From positions 12,587 through 76,586 of the forward strand of contig DCVM01000029.1 of assembly GCA_002327985.1 (NCBI GenBank): a DNA stretch of 64,000 nucleotides, given 5' to 3'. The stretch comes from Syntrophaceae bacterium UBA2188. Lineage in GTDB: Bacteria; Desulfobacterota; BSN033; UBA1163. The position numbers and the translations under genes were made by a program. This document shows positions 17,086 through 25,497 of the stretch, one piece after another; positions within the stretch are counted from its first letter, which is position 1; each line of letters starts with the position of its first letter. The notes beneath the pieces were generated by a model that worked only from the letters and a program-made list of their open reading frames with translations, did no database searches and was not told the origin of the DNA.

Positions 17086-17280
17086 AAAGGGATAAGATGC
17101 TTAAACCCATTGATTTTTAAAGATTTATTTAAAAATTGAAATTTTAAAAAAAAGGGAGTTGTGACCTTTTTTGTCTCGAAGAATAAATATTTATTGAATC
17201 ATCTTGGAAGGTTGGGTTTTAAGGAGAACATTTAAAAACATATTGCATTTCCCCTTTATTAAAAATCAAAGCGTCCCCCG

Positions 17281-17892
17281 CTACTTTTTAGGTTTTTTGA
17301 ATCTTTTTTGTTTTTCCCAAACGCGCCTTTGAGCTTCCCCAGCATTTTCATATTTCCCAGGAGCGTTTTCAACATTTTCTTCGGCAACATTTGGTGTTGC
17401 CGCGAGTAAAAGACTAACTTTAATGCTGCGTGCGTGATTATCGCCACCCTCTTTTATATATTCGACCGTAACGGGCCTCCCATTTTTTAAATCACTAAAA
17501 GATGCCTTCTGTGCATAATCCGTTTTAATGCTTGTATCCTCTGAGACGAGAAAAACCATATCCTTCGCTTCGCCCGTAACGAAAATCATCCCTGCACCAA
17601 CTGTACTAATCCTTCCACTAAACAATAAGGGCGTACCCTGGTCAACTGGGCTGGGAAGAGGATTTTCAGTCGTCTTGCTTTCTATTTTTTTCTCTTCAAT
17701 GATAGGCTTTGATTCTTCCAGGAGAGGCCTCCGTTCTACCTGTGGTCCATATTTTTCTGGAATCCTTGAATGGTCATCCGTGAAATGAACAGTTCCTTTC
17801 TCATCAACCCATTTATAAACCTCCGGATGGGCTAAAAAAGGCGTTATTAAGAAACCCAAAGTTAATATAGCTATTAAAACTGTTTTTCGCAT
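17281..17892 (-). CDS. Secreted DUF4124-domain protein behind a GEMM riboswitch
   Basis: The 203-aa product has a signal peptide (MRKTVLIAILTLGFLITPFLA), then the DUF4124 motif EVYKWVDEKGTVHFTDD found in periplasmic proteins of unknown role. A charged linker follows, then a beta-rich region (about 95-170: SGRISTVGAGMIFVTGEAKD to VTVEYIKEGGDNHARSIKV) and a basic tail. GAGGGAAG precedes ATG 17892, so the frame upstream to 17916 is not used. The aptamer and terminator at 18000-18104 lie directly upstream, so the protein is probably tied to c-di-GMP. Confidence 0.82.
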   Translation of the reverse strand: MRKTVLIAILTLGFLITPFLAHPEVYKWVDEKGTVHFTDDHSRIPEKYGPQVERRPLLEESKPIIEEKKIESKTTENPLPSPVDQGTPLLFSGRISTVGAGMIFVTGEAKDMVFLVSEDTSIKTDYAQKASFSDLKNGRPVTVEYIKEGGDNHARSIKVSLLLAATPNVAEENVENAPGKYENAGEAQRRVWEKQKRFKKPKK

Positions 17893-17999
17893 AGTCTTCC
17901 CTCGCTTTTCCTTCATTTAAGGAATATTTGCCCGTACAGAAAGCCCCAATGCTTCCCACGTTAGAAGGGAGAAGACTTTCTAACGGGGTTTACAAAAAC

Positions 18000-18032
18000 A
18001 AAAAAACCGAACTACCAGAGGTTCATCCTTCG
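18000..18032 (-). terminator. Candidate terminator of GEMM copy 2
   Basis: Directly after the aptamer the minus strand ends a GC-containing stem at GTTCGG and continues with seven T residues. CCGAA, the 3' end of the aptamer, can pair with TTCGG next to the T-run, so ligand binding and termination may compete. A second, 8-bp hairpin (TTAGAA arms, 17957-17987) follows. Confidence 0.65.
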
Positions 18033-18104
18033 GCAGCTCGGCCATCTTTTTTAAAGACCCGCCGCTTTCCGTCCCACCCTTACGAATGGTTTGGCTTTAT
18101 CGGG
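18028..18104 (-). promoter_or_regulatory. GEMM-I riboswitch aptamer (c-di-GMP type), copy 2
   Basis: The minus strand shows CCGATAAAGCCAAACC, a hairpin with loop TCGTA, GGGTGGGACGGAAAGC, GGCGGGTC, an A-rich loop, and GATGGCCGAGCTGCCGAAG. The conserved cores are the same as in copy 1 about 1.07 kb away, while the helices and loops differ with compensatory changes, as expected for two functional aptamers. It controls the DUF4124 gene. Confidence 0.86.
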
Positions 18105-18122
18105 TCACTTACTTTTATTTGA

Positions 18123-18151
18123 GACATATCATAAAATGTAGGATAAGTCAA
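18123..18151 (-). promoter_or_regulatory. Candidate sigma-70 promoter for GEMM copy 2
   Basis: On the minus strand TTGACT is followed after 17 bp by TATGTC, a good -35 with a weak -10. No sigma-54 element is seen here, unlike copy 1. Confidence 0.4.
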
Positions 18152-18231
18152 TCAATAAAATATCTTGTGAAAATTATCTTTTTTATAAAAAGCTTTGTAG
18201 GTCCATGGATGGGAGATAAGAATTCAGGAAG

Positions 18232-18741
18232 CTAACCGCCCCAGGGCATATTGGAATAGGTCTCAGAAAATTTGTCACGGAACTCACGGAAAAACCGTTC
18301 GTGCTTTTTTTCCCAGGCGGAAAGCATTTGAAGCGCTTCCTTAGGTTTTCCTTCCGCCCGTTTTGAAGCCTTTTCGTAAAACTCGCTCAGATCCTTTTCG
18401 ATCAACCAGGCGGTATTAAAAATCGTTACCTCGGGGACCATTGAGCCCTCCAGACATTGTTGAAGAAATTCTGATTTAGCCCGTTCATCGAAATAATGGG
18501 TAGGCTCCAAGGTCCCACTTTTTCCGGTGGAGAGTTCAATGGGATTCCCCATTTTCAGACCCTTTAGAATTTCTTGGATAAAAAGAATGTGGTGTTCTTC
18601 TTCTTGAATCAATCGTTTGAAGGCGCTGATGGCTGCTCCCACTCCCATTCTCTGGAGTGAGTTTTGGAAGAATGCTTTTCCGGTCTCCTCCTGCTGGAGG
18701 GCATATTCAAAGATTTTAATTAAATTCTCATTGGGTGACAT
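18232..18741 (-). CDS. Ferritin-like (rubrerythrin-type) protein
   Basis: The 169-aa helical protein has the pattern of a ferritin-like di-iron four-helix bundle: EYALQQEETGKAFF in helix 1 and IQEEEHHILFIQEIL in helix 2, later DLSEFYEKASKRAEG and SAWEKKHERFFREFRDKF. The paired Glu and ExxH spacing suits metal binding. There is no rubredoxin domain, so it is not a full rubrerythrin. AGGAGG precedes ATG 18741. Such proteins often serve peroxide or iron defence in anaerobes; the exact activity is not predictable. Confidence 0.78.
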   Translation of the reverse strand: MSPNENLIKIFEYALQQEETGKAFFQNSLQRMGVGAAISAFKRLIQEEEHHILFIQEILKGLKMGNPIELSTGKSGTLEPTHYFDERAKSEFLQQCLEGSMVPEVTIFNTAWLIEKDLSEFYEKASKRAEGKPKEALQMLSAWEKKHERFFREFRDKFSETYSNMPWGG

Positions 18742-18850
18742 GGTAACCTCCTGGTTCATTCAACAACTCTATTTTAGTTTAATTCTTACCTCATTAAAAA
18801 TCAATCAATGATCCCATATTTTTTTACTGGAAAACAAAGAAAAGTACAGG

Positions 18851-18880
18851 TTGACAGAAAAGGGAAAGACGGAGTATGAT
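18851..18880 (+). promoter_or_regulatory. Promoter of the PAC2-family gene
   Basis: TTGACA (18851-18856), an 18-bp spacer and TATGAT (18875-18880). The start codon is only 14 nt beyond the -10, so the mRNA would be nearly leaderless. Confidence 0.55.
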
Positions 18881-18893
18881 TTTTTAGGAGCAC

Positions 18894-19787
18894 ATGATGG
18901 AAGAATTGGTTTATCTTGAGAGGCCTCACCTCACCAAACCGTACCTGATCATCGGGTTCGAAGGATGGCCCAATGCTGCGGAGGTTTCCTCTTTCACCCT
19001 TCAGCATTTAATCGAACGTTTGGGGGCGAAAAAATTCGCCTCGATTCCGACAGAGTCATTTTATCAAATCTCTTCCTTGCGGCCGATGGCCGTCATTAAG
19101 GAAGGGAGATGCTTAGAGTTAAAGTCCCCGGGCAATCATTTTTACTATGTCAAAAACCCTTTTTTCGACCCCCTGATCCTTTTTTACGGAGTCGAACCTC
19201 ATCTTCGATGGAATGTCTTTACAGACCTTATTCTGGATTTGGCTGAAAGATTCAATACGAGGCAAATCTTTACGATCGGAGGCACTTATGATTACATTCC
19301 TCACACTTACCCTCCAATGGTCAGCGCCCTATTCAATCAAGAGGGATTGAGGGAAAAAGTAATCCAGGCCGGTTTGAGATTGACCGAATACACTGGGCCC
19401 ATCAGTATCCACACCTTTATTTTAGAGGAAGCAAAAAAGAGAGGGATGGAGGCGGTAAGCCTCTGGGGCCATGCTCCTCAATATCTCCAGACCAGAAATA
19501 TTAAGGTGGCCTGCTCCGTTTTGAAAAAACTGATGGATTGGACTCACATCGAGTTAGACCTTTCCGAGCTTGAAAATGCCAGTGATTATTTTGAGGAGCA
19601 GGTTAATCATCTGGTTGAACAGGACCCGAAACTCCAGGAGATCATCAGCAAATTGGAAGAAGCTTACAAGCGAGCTGAAAAGATTCCCCCACCGTTAGGA
19701 AAAGAGGAAGAGTTGAAGGACGACAAGGTGGTCTACATTCAGGCCTTTCTAAAGAAGTTGGAGGACGAAGAGAAGAAAGAAGGGTGA
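18894..19787 (+). CDS. PAC2 family protein
   Basis: The 297-aa cytoplasmic protein belongs to the PAC2 (proteasome-assembly-chaperone-like) family, which is spread through archaea and bacteria, often with no proteasome role. Diagnostic stretches are YLIIGFEGWPNAAEVSSFTL at the N-terminus, FTIGGTYDYIPHT in the middle and AVSLWGHAPQYLQTRN. The C-terminal third is a charged helical extension (FEEQVNHLVEQDPKLQEII onwards). The upstream neighbour is divergent and the downstream one convergent, so it stands alone. Function in bacteria is unknown. Confidence 0.85.
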   Translation: MMEELVYLERPHLTKPYLIIGFEGWPNAAEVSSFTLQHLIERLGAKKFASIPTESFYQISSLRPMAVIKEGRCLELKSPGNHFYYVKNPFFDPLILFYGVEPHLRWNVFTDLILDLAERFNTRQIFTIGGTYDYIPHTYPPMVSALFNQEGLREKVIQAGLRLTEYTGPISIHTFILEEAKKRGMEAVSLWGHAPQYLQTRNIKVACSVLKKLMDWTHIELDLSELENASDYFEEQVNHLVEQDPKLQEIISKLEEAYKRAEKIPPPLGKEEELKDDKVVYIQAFLKKLEDEEKKEG

Positions 19788-19803
19788 AATTGGGAAGAGA
19801 AAT

Positions 19804-19986
19804 CTACAAACGTACCTTAATAAAATAAATATCTTTGGCATCCGAATGATCGCCTATGACCTTCCATCCCCAATTTAATACTGATTCTTTTGTTTTCCTT
19901 TTTGGATTTTTCCTTCTTTCTGGGAGTATTCCAATCAAGTGTTCTTTCCCTTTTTCATCACGCCAATAACATTCATAGGCTATCAT
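19804..19986 (-). CDS. Small hypothetical protein (60 aa)
   Basis: The frame MIAYECYWRDEKGKEHLIGI to SDAKDIYFIKVRL is rich in charged and aromatic residues with no low-complexity run, and reads like a compact folded protein. I have an impression of similar small proteins in related bacteria but cannot name a family. A GAGGG lies about 14 nt upstream, rather far. It converges with the PAC2 gene and is read out of the 290-bp spacer that follows. Confidence 0.5.
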   Translation of the reverse strand: MIAYECYWRDEKGKEHLIGILPERRKNPKRKTKESVLNWGWKVIGDHSDAKDIYFIKVRL

Positions 19987-20277
19987 ATTCGGAATCCATC
20001 CCTCAAGGATTACTTTTGAAGGGATAAATCAAGCATAATTGATGCCAAATGTGATAAAATGCTGTAAATATATGATAACTTATAGTATTTCCCATTTTCG
20101 TAATATTTTATAAAAATCTGAAAAGGGAAATGTTTTTCACAAAAGTCTTAAAATATTTCCCACATGTGGAAAAACTTTTCCCACTCTTTTTTATTGATTT
20201 CGATGTGGACGATCGCCTTTAAGATGGGCGCATTAAGGAATGAGTGGCAAAAGGTGAGAGGGGGGTTAACATAAAAT
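19987..20277. other. AT-rich spacer with TTTCCCA words and a palindrome
   Basis: There is no gene. The word TTTCCCA or its complement occurs about four times within roughly 100 bp, and the perfect palindrome CCACATGTGG sits at 20160-20169. It lies upstream of the 60-aa gene and downstream of the respiratory operon, so it may hold operators for the former. Confidence 0.35.
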
Positions 20278-21576
20278 TCATTCCCTAATTAATTTTGTTT
20301 TTTCCTGAGCTTCTTTTTCCATTTCCCAGACTGAAATAATAGGAAAGAACTTTGTGAAGAGAACGAGGGCCAAGACAAATCCTGCAGAGAGGCCTGCTAA
20401 CATGGACCATTCCACCCATGAAGGTGTATAGATACCTCGTGCATAGGGAAGTCTGGGCTCACTCAAGGTTGGAATGATGATGAGGTAACGTTCCAACCAC
20501 ATTCCAATCAAAACGGATACAGAGACCATGGATGTTCCCAGGATGGTTCGAAATCGCTTTAGAGCAAGGATGGGAAAAGGGATGATAAAACAGAAGAGGA
20601 CCATCAGCCAGAATAGGGGAGAATATTTACCATTCACCTTTGTCCAGAAGACGGCAAGCTCTTCAATCCCCCCACCGTATAGGGTTGTGAGGTATTCTGC
20701 AAAAGTGAAGTAGAACCAGAGAAGAGTCATCGTGAGGAGGAGGAGACCAAGGTTGTTAAAATGAATGGGCTGGAGGTAATCTTCCAGGTGATAAACTTTC
20801 CGTAATATGGCGGCGACAAGAATGATGGCAGCAATCCCGGAATAGATGGCCCCTGCCACAAAATAGGGAGCAAAGATCGTTGAGTGCCACATGGGTTGTG
20901 TCTGCATGCCGAAGACCCAGGAGACCACCGTATGGACGCTTACCGCAACGGGAATGACAGCGATGCAGAGAAAGGCCGAAGCCTTACTAAGGATTCGTTG
21001 CTGTTTTTCAGTTCCCGTCCATCCTAATGAGAGGAGTTGATAGACCCACCGACGGTGGGGAAAACGGTCCCTGAGAAGAGCGATATCGGGAATCATGAGG
21101 ACATAGAGGAAAAGGACACAGGTGAAGAAATAAGTCATGATGCATGTAAAATCCCAGAGAAGGGGAGACTTAAACTGGGCATGAATGGCCACCCAGTGAA
21201 ACTTTTCGGATCGGCCCAAGTCAAAAAGGATGTTGGTGGGGCCGGCAGCCAGGGCAAAGACGGTCACCACCTCTGCAGCGCGTGTAATGGGGGTTCTCCA
21301 TCCAGCGTTTGTAATTCTCAAGATCGCAGAGATGAGCGTGCCGGCGTGACTGATCCCGATGAAAAAGACAAAATTAACCAGGTAGAGTGTCCAGGACATG
21401 GGATGACCCATTCCCGTCACTCCCAGACCCCAGACATATTGCCAACCAAAAGCGAAGAAGGACCATAAAAAGATGATACTGAGAAGGCCAACCGTTATCC
21501 GGAAAGGCCACCTCATATGGGTGAGAGGGGTTAAGATTTTATGATACTTTTGGGCAAGGGCTTCACTCTCCCACAT
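20278..21576 (-). CDS. actC: ActC, NrfD-like membrane subunit of alternative complex III
   Basis: This 432-aa integral membrane protein of the NrfD/PsrC family has about ten transmembrane segments. ActC forms the quinol-oxidising membrane domain of alternative complex III. Visible family features are MGHPMSWTLYLVNFVFFIGI, ISAILRITNAGWRTPITRAAE and the later HTVVSWVFGMQ. Its start overlaps the actB2 stop by 14 nt, which indicates coupled translation. It is the last gene of the operon; ActD, ActE and ActF homologues do not follow. Confidence 0.88.
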   Translation of the reverse strand: MWESEALAQKYHKILTPLTHMRWPFRITVGLLSIIFLWSFFAFGWQYVWGLGVTGMGHPMSWTLYLVNFVFFIGISHAGTLISAILRITNAGWRTPITRAAEVVTVFALAAGPTNILFDLGRSEKFHWVAIHAQFKSPLLWDFTCIMTYFFTCVLFLYVLMIPDIALLRDRFPHRRWVYQLLSLGWTGTEKQQRILSKASAFLCIAVIPVAVSVHTVVSWVFGMQTQPMWHSTIFAPYFVAGAIYSGIAAIILVAAILRKVYHLEDYLQPIHFNNLGLLLLTMTLLWFYFTFAEYLTTLYGGGIEELAVFWTKVNGKYSPLFWLMVLFCFIIPFPILALKRFRTILGTSMVSVSVLIGMWLERYLIIIPTLSEPRLPYARGIYTPSWVEWSMLAGLSAGFVLALVLFTKFFPIISVWEMEKEAQEKTKLIRE

Positions 21577-22261
21577 CCCATTCCCCTTCCTTGAGATAAT
21601 AAACCTTGGGCTCTGTTCCCATCTCTTCTAACAATCTGAAGGCTCGACGGCTTTTTGAAAGCCTTGAGACCCGGCTCTTCGGATCATTCAGGTCTCCAAA
21701 ATAGAGGGCTTCACTCGGACAGGTTTCAACACAGGCAGGAACCACTTCCCCATCCCTCATCTTTCGTTTTTCCTTTTTCACCTTCTCTTTTGCACGGCGA
21801 ATCCTTTGGATGCAAAAATTACATTTCTCTGTAATACCTTTTCTTCGGTGGTAGACATCCGGGTTTAACCCTTTTTGATATTCCTCTGGCCAACTCGGTT
21901 CGTACCAGTTGAAATATCGAACAGTATAGGGGCAATTGGAGATGCACATTCGGACCCCAATGCATCGAGGATAGACCTGTGCCACAATCCCTTCCGGGTT
22001 TTTATAGGTGGCTGCAACCGGACAAACCATCGTACAGGGTGGGCGATCACATTGCATACAGGGGATGGGAAGGAAGTGCATTTCCACATTGGGATAATTC
22101 CCTTTAACTTCTGAGACAACGTTCATCCAGAACTTTGCCCTTCCAAGATGGGCTTCCTCCTCCCCCGCAGAGGGGATGTTATTCTCCTGGCGGCAGGCCA
22201 CAACACAGGCCTGACACCCGGTGCATTTATCTAAATCAATCACCATCCCCCAGCGATACAT
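21563..22261 (-). CDS. actB2: ActB2, four-cluster ferredoxin subunit of alternative complex III
   Basis: The 232-aa iron-sulfur protein resembles PsrB/NrfC subunits. Cluster motifs in order are CTGCQACVVACRQEN, CMQCDRPPCTMVCP, CIGVRMCISNCPYTVRYFNW and KCNFC with CVETCPSEALYFGDL. In the third motif the second Cys is Val (CIGV instead of CIGC), so one cluster should be [3Fe-4S], as reported for ActB of known complexes. GGAGG before ATG 22261 fixes the start; the frame to 22294 would add residues encoded by the repeat. ActB is one fused protein in many bacteria; here it is two genes. Confidence 0.88.
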   Translation of the reverse strand: MYRWGMVIDLDKCTGCQACVVACRQENNIPSAGEEEAHLGRAKFWMNVVSEVKGNYPNVEMHFLPIPCMQCDRPPCTMVCPVAATYKNPEGIVAQVYPRCIGVRMCISNCPYTVRYFNWYEPSWPEEYQKGLNPDVYHRRKGITEKCNFCIQRIRRAKEKVKKEKRKMRDGEVVPACVETCPSEALYFGDLNDPKSRVSRLSKSRRAFRLLEEMGTEPKVYYLKEGEWDVGE

Positions 22262-22405
22262 CTCTTGCCTCCAGGTTATCAGGGCATCAGGCAATCAGGT
22301 AATGGATATCAGGATCCCAGGACATCAGATGGAAATTTTTAACACCTGACTCCTTGATTTTCTGGTGTCCTGCTTCCTGGTAACCTGATTTCCTGGTCTC
22401 CTGAA
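22262..22405. repeat. Mosaic inverted repeat between actB1 and actB2
   Basis: The left half repeats TCAGG (about five copies in 60 bp); the right half repeats CCTGA/TCCTGG (about six copies). The two halves can pair into a long imperfect hairpin within the operon. The repeat also creates an open frame that falsely lengthens ActB2 by 11 residues. Confidence 0.65.
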
Positions 22406-24790
22406 TCATGCTTTATACACCTTCACTTTCGTTGAAAAGTAAGAGACAAATCCTCCCAGATGATCATAATCTCTCACAAGAAGTTCGTTCGGATTGACTC
22501 CCCTTGATTTTGCCCAGCGGCCATAAGCCTGGTGACCCTGTCCATAGGGAATGTGGATGCACTGAGGATGGGTTCCAGGGAAGAGTCTTGCTTTGGTTTT
22601 CAACTTTCCTGCTTTTGACTCCACCCAGATGAGGTCCCCGTCATGAATCCCTATTTTTTCAGCTGTTTCAGGATTGATTTCCACCCATGAATTCCATTTT
22701 TCTTTCAAATGGGGACCCAAGATCTCCTGAAGGAAGGGCTGATTGGCTCCTCTCCCCTCTGCTGTAGTCATCAGTTTATAGTGAATGAGATGGAAAGGAA
22801 ATTCCACTTCTTCTCCAATCCATCTCGGTTTTTCAAAGTGGGGAAGAAAAACCCTGTCTCCTTTTGTCCCAATCTTCAACTCCTTAAGAATTTGGTCCAA
22901 CGCTTTTGAACTCTTTTCCGATAATTCTCTCAAGCCCTGTTCCAGGGTCAGAGAATAGAATTCAAATTTCCCGGATGGGGTGTTGAATTTTTTTCTCCAA
23001 TCTCCAAAAGGATAGGGAGGGTCCCACCAGCCTCCTCGTTCGATTAAGGTGTTCCAGAATTCGTCAAAATCTTTGGCCTGGATGGAACCTCGTTTTGTTG
23101 CGTAAATCCCTTTGATCGCATCTTTCAAAGCTCCTTGAAAATCCTTCCAAGGAAAAGATTTGTCAATGTTGCCCCCCATTGTTTTTGCGATATTGATGAT
23201 AACGTCCCCTGTGTTGCGGGTATCGTAAAGGGGTTGATCCAGTGCAGGGTGCCGCAATCCAAACATCGGAAATCCCAATCCAGGTTCGACCTGGTCATCC
23301 TGCCAGCGCTCAAAATAGGTTCCGTCAGGAAGGACAAGATCGGAGAATGCCGTCGTCTCATCCATAAAAGGTGAGAAACTGACGATGAAAGGAATTTTTT
23401 CCAAAGCATTGCGAAACTTTTCGGGTTCGGGAAGGCTGAAGAGAGGATTGGTATAGTAAAGGAGAAGCGTATCAATAGGATAGGGTTCACCTTTCTGAAT
23501 TTTTTCGGGAAGTGCAGAAGGAATTTCTTCGGCAAAAGGGAAGGGCAAAGTACCTGCCCCATCCAATCGAACCTCTGAAAGACCCTTTTCTGCAATGCCA
23601 TCCTTCTGAATGGCAGGCCATGTTTGGAAAGGAGGCTTCCTTTGAAGAAGCAGACCTCCAGGGTGATCAATTGCTCCAATGAGGGCATTGAGGCTATCCA
23701 CAGCCATCTGAGCATAGGTCCCATTGGTCTGCATCCCCAACCCTCTGCCTGTTAGAGCTATCGAGGGTGGATAGGAAGAAAATTCACTGGCGATCTTAAT
23801 AATCATTTCTTCAGGAAGACCGGTGATCGAGGAAACCTGCCTGGGAGAATAATCCTTGAGTACCAAAGTTTTAAAACCCATATGGGTATTTCCTTCCCGA
23901 TCTTTCCAGTCCTCAAATCCAAATGTATAGCGATCAATAAAAGTGCGATCGTATTTTTTTTCTTTAATGATCCAATGAGCCATTCCCAAAGCCAAAGCGC
24001 CATCGGTACCAGGCTGAATGGGAATCCACTGGTCGGCCTTCGATGCGGTCACGGAAAACCTTGGTTCGATCTGAACCAGCTTGCCCCGGATTCCAGGTCT
24101 TCCTCTTCTTAGAAATCCATAGCCCCAGAGATTTCTGATCGCGGGCCTTGATGCCTCCAGAAGGCTGGCTCCAAAGGAAAGGACATAATTGACCTCTTCC
24201 CAGTGGATGGCCAGAAAATCTTTTATGCCCATGGTGAACAAATGGCCTTTGAGAATGCCTTCAGAACCCCTTGAAGGATTTCCGAGATGGTTAGGAGAAC
24301 CATAGGCTTCCATAAATCGGGCCATCAGTTCAGACATGTGGCCACGAGTCCTTCCTCCTAATAACATTAATTGATGAGGCTTCCCTGCTTGCCGAAGAGT
24401 TTGTAATCTTTCCGTGATGAGGCGGATGGCATCCTTCCATGAAATCCCCTCCCAGTTAGCTTCTCCACGTTTCCCTTTTCTTTTCAATGGGCAGCGGATT
24501 CGATCAGGATCGTAAAGAACTTGAAGGCCGGATTGCCCCTTTGGGCAAAGCCGCCCTTTATTCATGGGAAAATCTTTGATGCCTTCCAATTTGACGGGCC
24601 AGTGATTGACCGAACGAATGCGAAGGCCACAACCACTGGGACATTGAAGGCAGATGCCTGTTGACCAGTACTCTTCATAGGGAATCCATTCTCCTTTTTT
24701 AGGGAGAGCATGGAGGATCTTATCCGGAAGCGCCATCCCACAGGTGGCCGCCCCGATCAGTTTAAGCAATTGTCTTCGGTTAATTTTCAT
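22406..24790 (-). CDS. actB1: ActB1, molybdopterin-oxidoreductase-like subunit of alternative complex III
   Basis: The 794-aa exported protein begins with a twin-arginine signal (INRRQLLKLIGAATCGMALP) and a [4Fe-4S] motif CLQCPSGCGLRI with GRLCPKGQ. It then follows the fold of the DMSO-reductase family up to the C-terminal beta domain (NPETAEKIGIHDGDLIWVES). At the place where PsrA/PhsA-like enzymes carry the Mo-ligating Cys, the sequence is GNPSRGSEG, without Cys. Known ActB1 subunits hold no Mo cofactor, so a structural and electron-transfer role is likely. Confidence 0.86.
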   Translation of the reverse strand: MKINRRQLLKLIGAATCGMALPDKILHALPKKGEWIPYEEYWSTGICLQCPSGCGLRIRSVNHWPVKLEGIKDFPMNKGRLCPKGQSGLQVLYDPDRIRCPLKRKGKRGEANWEGISWKDAIRLITERLQTLRQAGKPHQLMLLGGRTRGHMSELMARFMEAYGSPNHLGNPSRGSEGILKGHLFTMGIKDFLAIHWEEVNYVLSFGASLLEASRPAIRNLWGYGFLRRGRPGIRGKLVQIEPRFSVTASKADQWIPIQPGTDGALALGMAHWIIKEKKYDRTFIDRYTFGFEDWKDREGNTHMGFKTLVLKDYSPRQVSSITGLPEEMIIKIASEFSSYPPSIALTGRGLGMQTNGTYAQMAVDSLNALIGAIDHPGGLLLQRKPPFQTWPAIQKDGIAEKGLSEVRLDGAGTLPFPFAEEIPSALPEKIQKGEPYPIDTLLLYYTNPLFSLPEPEKFRNALEKIPFIVSFSPFMDETTAFSDLVLPDGTYFERWQDDQVEPGLGFPMFGLRHPALDQPLYDTRNTGDVIINIAKTMGGNIDKSFPWKDFQGALKDAIKGIYATKRGSIQAKDFDEFWNTLIERGGWWDPPYPFGDWRKKFNTPSGKFEFYSLTLEQGLRELSEKSSKALDQILKELKIGTKGDRVFLPHFEKPRWIGEEVEFPFHLIHYKLMTTAEGRGANQPFLQEILGPHLKEKWNSWVEINPETAEKIGIHDGDLIWVESKAGKLKTKARLFPGTHPQCIHIPYGQGHQAYGRWAKSRGVNPNELLVRDYDHLGGFVSYFSTKVKVYKA

Positions 24791-24887
24791 CGTTCTGATT
24801 TCGGATTCCGGAATGTGGATTGCGGATTAAAGATTTGAAATTTCCATTCCGAATTCCGCGTTCTGCATTCCGCAATCGACAATTGTG
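24791..24887. repeat. Mosaic inverted repeat between actA and actB1
   Basis: The words GGATTCCGG, GTGGATTGCGGATT and their complements (AATTTCC, ATTCCGAATTCCGC, ATTCCGCAAT) fill the 97-bp gap and can pair with each other. It has the same architecture as the actB1-actB2 spacer but a different word. Confidence 0.6.
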
Positions 24888-25436
24888 TCAGCTGGAGTGG
24901 CAGGTATAGCAGTCATTGCTCGCCCTTCTTTTTTTGTGACAGTCCATGCACCACTCCATATCGTTTCGGTCAACCATCTTGAGCGGTCTTTCTTTCACAC
25001 CCGTGAAACCATGGCAGATAGAACAGTCGATATGATTCTGGATGTGTATCCAGTGCGGGAAGGCAACGTATTTTGGAAGTTCATACATTCGGTTCCATGG
25101 AATCTCTTTATCTGCTTTGACATACTCAATGACTTTCAATGCTTCAGGCCGCTTACTCATCGCATCCGTTGCATGACAAGCTCGACAAAGTTCAATCTTT
25201 GGAAGGCCTGCTGCGAGATACTTTTCCGCATAACGATGACAGAAAGAACAGTTTAATTGAACGGTTTCCTTGTGGTGGAGGTGATTAAAGAGAATGGGTT
25301 GGTCCACCAATGCCCAGCTATAAATTGGGAAGATGGAGTAAAAGAGGGATTTTGTCTCATAGAGATAGCGATGGTAAGCAATGATGGAAAGGAGGAGGAC
25401 AACCGCTACAATAAAAAGGGCAAGTACTTTTTTCAT
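24888..25436 (-). CDS. actA: ActA, pentaheme cytochrome c of alternative complex III
   Basis: This is a membrane-anchored multiheme cytochrome with five CxxCH sites: CSFCH, CRACH, CSICH, CMDCH and CYTCH, the last at the very C-terminus. An uncleaved N-terminal signal anchor (MKKVLALFIVAVVLLLSIIA) precedes them. The number of hemes and the gene position match ActA, which passes electrons from the FeS subunit towards the oxidase. An ATG three codons upstream (25445) is also possible; neither has a clear SD. The five hemes each need periplasmic cytochrome c maturation. Confidence 0.87.
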   Translation of the reverse strand: MKKVLALFIVAVVLLLSIIAYHRYLYETKSLFYSIFPIYSWALVDQPILFNHLHHKETVQLNCSFCHRYAEKYLAAGLPKIELCRACHATDAMSKRPEALKVIEYVKADKEIPWNRMYELPKYVAFPHWIHIQNHIDCSICHGFTGVKERPLKMVDRNDMEWCMDCHKKRRASNDCYTCHSS

Positions 25437-25497
25437 ACTGATCATCTATATTGGATCGGACGCAAACCTGTCAAGAAAAAATCTGTGAGATGACCAT

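Noticed and set aside
22262..22405. CRISPR-like repetition between actB1 and actB2.
   Set aside because: Units are 5-6 nt, irregular and inverted, with no constant repeat or spacer length.
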